This document shows positions 7,442 through 9,555 of a DNA stretch of 9,555 bases, in pieces; the first letter of the stretch is position 1; every line of letters begins with the position of its first letter. This stretch comes from Candidatus Zymogenus sp. Its GTDB lineage: Bacteria; Desulfobacterota; Zymogenia; Zymogenales; Zymogenaceae. The position numbers were made by a program, and so were the translations under genes. The DNA is taken from positions 1-9,555 of the forward strand of contig JAUWME010000052.1 in NCBI GenBank assembly GCA_030613285.1, written 5' to 3'. Under the pieces are notes generated by a model. It had not been told where the DNA came from. It ran no database searches and was given only the letters and a program-made list of their open reading frames with translations.

Positions 7442-7516
7442 TTTACCCATAATATATACTAAACATTGTAAATAATCAACATATTATTACATAATTTTTA
7501 AATATATTCCATATTT

Positions 7517-8251
7517 CTACAAAAAAGCGTTTTTTTCTATATATTCAGCAAGAATTCGGGTTGTTTTTCCAATATTATACAAAAAAATTAGAATCGGGAT
7601 AATCGCTCCCGGATTTCTTACAAAATATCTTATCGCCCTGACCTTGATCACTTTCCCCTCCCTGTTTAATATCCCGGACATCTTTGGAAGTTCCATTTCC
7701 AAATCATCAGATACCACCCTTATGCCGAGACAAGAGATACCGCATTCCACTGCAATCTTTCCAACATAGAGGCTTTCCATATCGACAATTGATGCCTTTA
7801 GTCTCCTCCCAAGCTCTTTCTTCTCCGCTACTGACGCAATAAAACGATCAACGGTAAGGATTGTTATCTCATTTTGTATATCTTCTAAGAAGATGGGTGG
7901 ATCATGATTTGCGGTGGGTATGATAAAATCAATTTTTTCGCCAGACTTTGATACGGCTCTGGTAAACTCCACAACATCTCCCACAACAAAATCAGGGGAG
8001 AGGGAGCCCGCATAACCGGTCGTGACAATCAAATCTGGGGAGTACGAATCGACGAGTATCCGAGTTGCCCGCTCCGCACCCTTTTTCCCCACTCCAGAAA
8101 TAACAACAATAACCTTCTTTCCCTTGATCATCCCCTCATATACTGGATGGCAGGAAATCTCACTTTTCTTGAAATACGGATACCCCTCCATCTCATCAAT
8201 TAGCGATTTTACCTCCCTTTTCAGTGCCGCTATTATTCCTATTGTATTCAA
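7517..8251 (-). CDS. Phosphorylase-superfamily nucleosidase (MTA/SAH nucleosidase or HpnG-like)
   Basis: A 244-residue cytosolic protein of the PNP/UDP phosphorylase superfamily. The start GIIAALKREV (5-14) parallels GIIGAMEEEV of MTA/SAH nucleosidase, placing E13 at the catalytic water-binding Glu. SGVGKKGAERAT at 52-63 and TTGYAGSL at 77-84 form the nucleoside-binding core. VDMES at 156-160 matches the ribose-contacting Met-Glu motif, and SDD at 181-183 holds the purine-protonating Asp. The DMES form and the helical tail beginning RNPG (about 212-240) are closer, from memory, to hopanoid-associated phosphorylase HpnG than to classical MTAN. Likely reaction: cleavage of an adenine N-glycosidic bond, exact substrate open. 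The start is TTG at 8251: a TAG lies two codons upstream in frame, and the alignment to the family N-terminus fits. The spacing of 51 bp to the FGE-like gene permits co-transcription. Confidence 0.85.
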   Translation of the reverse strand: MNTIGIIAALKREVKSLIDEMEGYPYFKKSEISCHPVYEGMIKGKKVIVVISGVGKKGAERATRILVDSYSPDLIVTTGYAGSLSPDFVVGDVVEFTRAVSKSGEKIDFIIPTANHDPPIFLEDIQNEITILTVDRFIASVAEKKELGRRLKASIVDMESLYVGKIAVECGISCLGIRVVSDDLEMELPKMSGILNREGKVIKVRAIRYFVRNPGAIIPILIFLYNIGKTTRILAEYIEKNAFL

Positions 8252-8302
8252 AACCTATTTTGCTATTAAGTTGAAAGTTTATAGATAGATTTGTACAATG
8301 AA

Positions 8303-9118
8303 TCACTCAATGTCTTTGACGAGACGAAAACCAACGTTCGGTAGAGATATATATGAAGCCGGGCCTCCGTTCCTTCTTATAACTGAGAGTCCTCCCGAAT
8401 GTGAGAGGTAGTTTCCACCCCTTACAACTCGATACTCCCCCGTCTCTGGGCCCCTCGGATTTGTTTTTGGGGATATCTTGTAGTATTTTTTAGAATAAAA
8501 ATCACTTACCATCTCACCCACATTGCCCGCCATGTCGTAAATGCCAAATTGGTTAGGGGGGTAAATCCCCACAGGGGTGGTTCCCATCTTTCTTCGCTCA
8601 TAGTTCGCATAAATTGTGTCTATTTCGTCTCCCCAGGGATACTTCTTTCCAACAAGCCCCCCCCTTGCTGCCTTTTCCCATTCCGCCTCGGTGGGAAGTC
8701 TCTTTTTCATCCATCGGGCATAAGCCTGAACGCCAAAGTACGTAACCATTACCACGGGATGGTTTTCGTAACCCTCAATTGGCCTGAACTGACGACCAAT
8801 CTTTTCAATTTTGCATCCCCCGCGACCGATAGATATCCAATACGCTCCTTCCTCCATACCGTTTCCCTTATCGTTCAAAAACTTTGCAAAATCGGCATTG
8901 GTAACCTCGTACCTATCAATAAAAAACGCCTTAAGATTGACCGTATGGCCGGGTCTCTCGTCAGCCCCTCCCATATCGCTTCCCATAACGAACGGCCCCT
9001 CTGCGATAAGTACCATGTTTTCATACTCTCCGGCAAATAAGCTTAGATGACCGAGAGAGAGAATAACCGCACTAAAAAACACAACCAATATCTTTAAAAA
9101 CCACTTAATATCTTTCAC
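8303..9118 (-). CDS. Secreted FGE-like (SUMF1-fold) protein lacking catalytic cysteines
   Basis: A 271-residue exported protein. Residues 1-29 are a Sec signal peptide (basic start, hydrophobic core, likely cleavage after LFA), with no lipobox Cys. The rest is a formylglycine-generating-enzyme-like domain: MVLIAEGPFVMGSD (35-48), FFIDRYEVTNADFAKFLN (65-82), HPVVMVTY (120-127), RLPTEAEWEKAARG (140-153), PWGDE (161-165), DMAGNVGEMVSDFY (195-208), RVVRGGNY (230-237) and a closing NVGFRLV (261-267). True FGEs use two Cys just after the RGGS-type motif; here that stretch (LSHSGGLSV) has none, and the protein's mature part has one Cys (C102) elsewhere. Sulfatase activation is therefore unlikely; many such domains serve as ligand-binding or unrelated enzymatic folds. 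The GTG start has AAAAGGA 7 nt upstream. It follows the unknown partial gene after 35 bp. Confidence 0.9.
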   Translation of the reverse strand: MKDIKWFLKILVVFFSAVILSLGHLSLFAGEYENMVLIAEGPFVMGSDMGGADERPGHTVNLKAFFIDRYEVTNADFAKFLNDKGNGMEEGAYWISIGRGGCKIEKIGRQFRPIEGYENHPVVMVTYFGVQAYARWMKKRLPTEAEWEKAARGGLVGKKYPWGDEIDTIYANYERRKMGTTPVGIYPPNQFGIYDMAGNVGEMVSDFYSKKYYKISPKTNPRGPETGEYRVVRGGNYLSHSGGLSVIRRNGGPASYISLPNVGFRLVKDIE

Positions 9119-9125
9119 AACAAAA

Positions 9126-9132
9126 TCCTTTT
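9126..9132 (-). promoter_or_regulatory. Ribosome binding site supporting the GTG start of the FGE-like gene
   Basis: AAAAGGA on the minus strand lies 7 nt before the GTG at 9116-9118. Together with the signal peptide that follows directly, it fixes this start. Confidence 0.7.
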
Positions 9133-9153
9133 GTAGTATCTCTGTTCAATACC

Positions 9154-9555
9154 CTATTTAAGCTCTCTCAAAAACACTTCAATTTCATCAAAGGTCTCCT
9201 TGACAATTGGCAAACTTTTGTCAATTCCTTTAATTTCCCCCTCATGATATTTTCTCAAATTCTTTGAGTAATAACTCCGATATTTGGTGTTGTCGTTTTT
9301 TCCAACAACTCTAAGTCCACGATCTATTATCATCCAGAAAAAGGAGTACCCCTCATTCATCTTCAACATAGCCCTTGAAAACTCAACGTTCTCATCCATT
9401 AAGGAGAGACACGCAAAAAGCCCTTCATTGACCTTTGCAAGATATTGGCCCCGCGTTTTTATTGGACGAGACTCCCCCCATTCCACGTTTTTGTATTCCT
9501 CTGGATTCAATGTTCGAACAAGAAGTTCTTTTGATGCAAGGAAAAGCCTACCCGT
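9154..9555 (-). CDS. Protein of unknown function, 5'-truncated by window edge
   Basis: The reading frame is open from the window edge to a TAG at 9154-9156, giving 133 visible C-terminal codons. A TTG at 9508-9510 could be read as a start, but 15 further codons upstream stay open with protein-like content (LFLASKELLVRT), so I treat the gene as continuing beyond the window. The visible part is charged and probably mostly helical, with WGESRPIKTRGQYLAKVNEG and EGYSFFWMIIDRGLR as the most distinctive segments, and an acidic/basic helical end (ETFDEIEVFLRELK). There is no signal peptide or membrane segment in view and I recognise no family. It precedes the secreted FGE-like gene by 35 bp and may share its transcript. 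Confidence 0.7.
   Translation of the reverse strand, partial: TGRLFLASKELLVRTLNPEEYKNVEWGESRPIKTRGQYLAKVNEGLFACLSLMDENVEFSRAMLKMNEGYSFFWMIIDRGLRVVGKNDNTKYRSYYSKNLRKYHEGEIKGIDKSLPIVKETFDEIEVFLRELK

Larger units (their letters stand above)
7254..7516. other. AT-rich intergenic control region ahead of the polysaccharide operon
   Basis: This 263-bp stretch is the only long gap in the window and is clearly more AT-rich than the flanking genes. I find no ORF of interest and no convincing intrinsic terminator for the nucleosidase gene ending at 7517. It holds a sigma-54-like element (7380-7395), a palindrome (7398-7407) and a weak sigma-70-like candidate (7412-7441). If the sigma-54 site is used, the transcript has a leader of roughly 115 nt, containing one modest inverted repeat (7316-7334: GTAG-CG-AAT...ATT-CTAC) of unknown relevance. 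Confidence 0.7.

Noticed and set aside
7521..7536. A-run/GCG/T-run inverted repeat at the end of the nucleosidase gene, as a possible terminator
   Set aside because: The stem is nearly all A-T, has no stable GC core, and lies inside the last codons of the gene. It is better explained by Lys/Asn/Phe codons.
8303..9118. A true formylglycine-generating enzyme
   Set aside because: The two active-site cysteines are missing and no sulfatase gene lies nearby.

Overview
The window is a densely packed, AT-rich stretch of a Gram-negative bacterial chromosome, with all nine genes on the minus strand, so transcription runs from high to low coordinates. An outer-membrane polysaccharide export lipoprotein, a Wzc-type co-polymerase/kinase and an ExeA-like ATPase of the exosortase (XrtA/PEP-CTERM) type together suggest a proteobacterium-like organism, perhaps a Desulfobacterota or Nitrospirota relative. 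That placement is inference only. No RNA gene, mobile element, CRISPR array or clear intrinsic terminator was found.

Right part (9555 to 7517): a 5'-truncated gene of unknown function, then a secreted FGE-like (sulfatase-modifying-factor fold) protein that lacks the catalytic cysteines, then an MTA/SAH-nucleosidase or HpnG-like phosphorylase-superfamily protein. The gaps are 35 and 51 bp, so these may be co-transcribed. No functional link between them is visible.

Middle (7516 to 7254): a 263-bp AT-rich intergenic region, the only sizeable non-coding stretch. It carries a good sigma-54-type -24/-12 element (GG-N10-GC), a 10-bp palindrome just upstream of it, and a weaker sigma-70-like TATAAT candidate.

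Left part (7253 to 1): a six-gene exopolysaccharide operon. In order it encodes an XrtA-type AAA ATPase, a degenerate HD-GYP protein (overlapping the ATPase gene by 7 nt), a Wza-like OM export lipoprotein, a Wzc-like chain-length determinant fused to a BY-kinase, an O-antigen ligase/Wzy-like polymerase, and a GT4 glycosyltransferase that runs off the left edge. The glycosyltransferase has a GTG start and is easily missed; it overlaps the polymerase stop by one base. Together they form a Wzx/Wzy-type synthesis and export module: the glycosyltransferase builds repeat units, the Wzy-like protein polymerises or ligates them, the Wzc-like kinase sets length and gates export, and the Wza-like lipoprotein provides the outer-membrane exit. 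The HD-GYP-like protein may bring in c-di-GMP input. The most interesting points are the probable sigma-54 control and the HD-GYP protein with several metal-ligand positions replaced, which may be a receptor rather than an enzyme.
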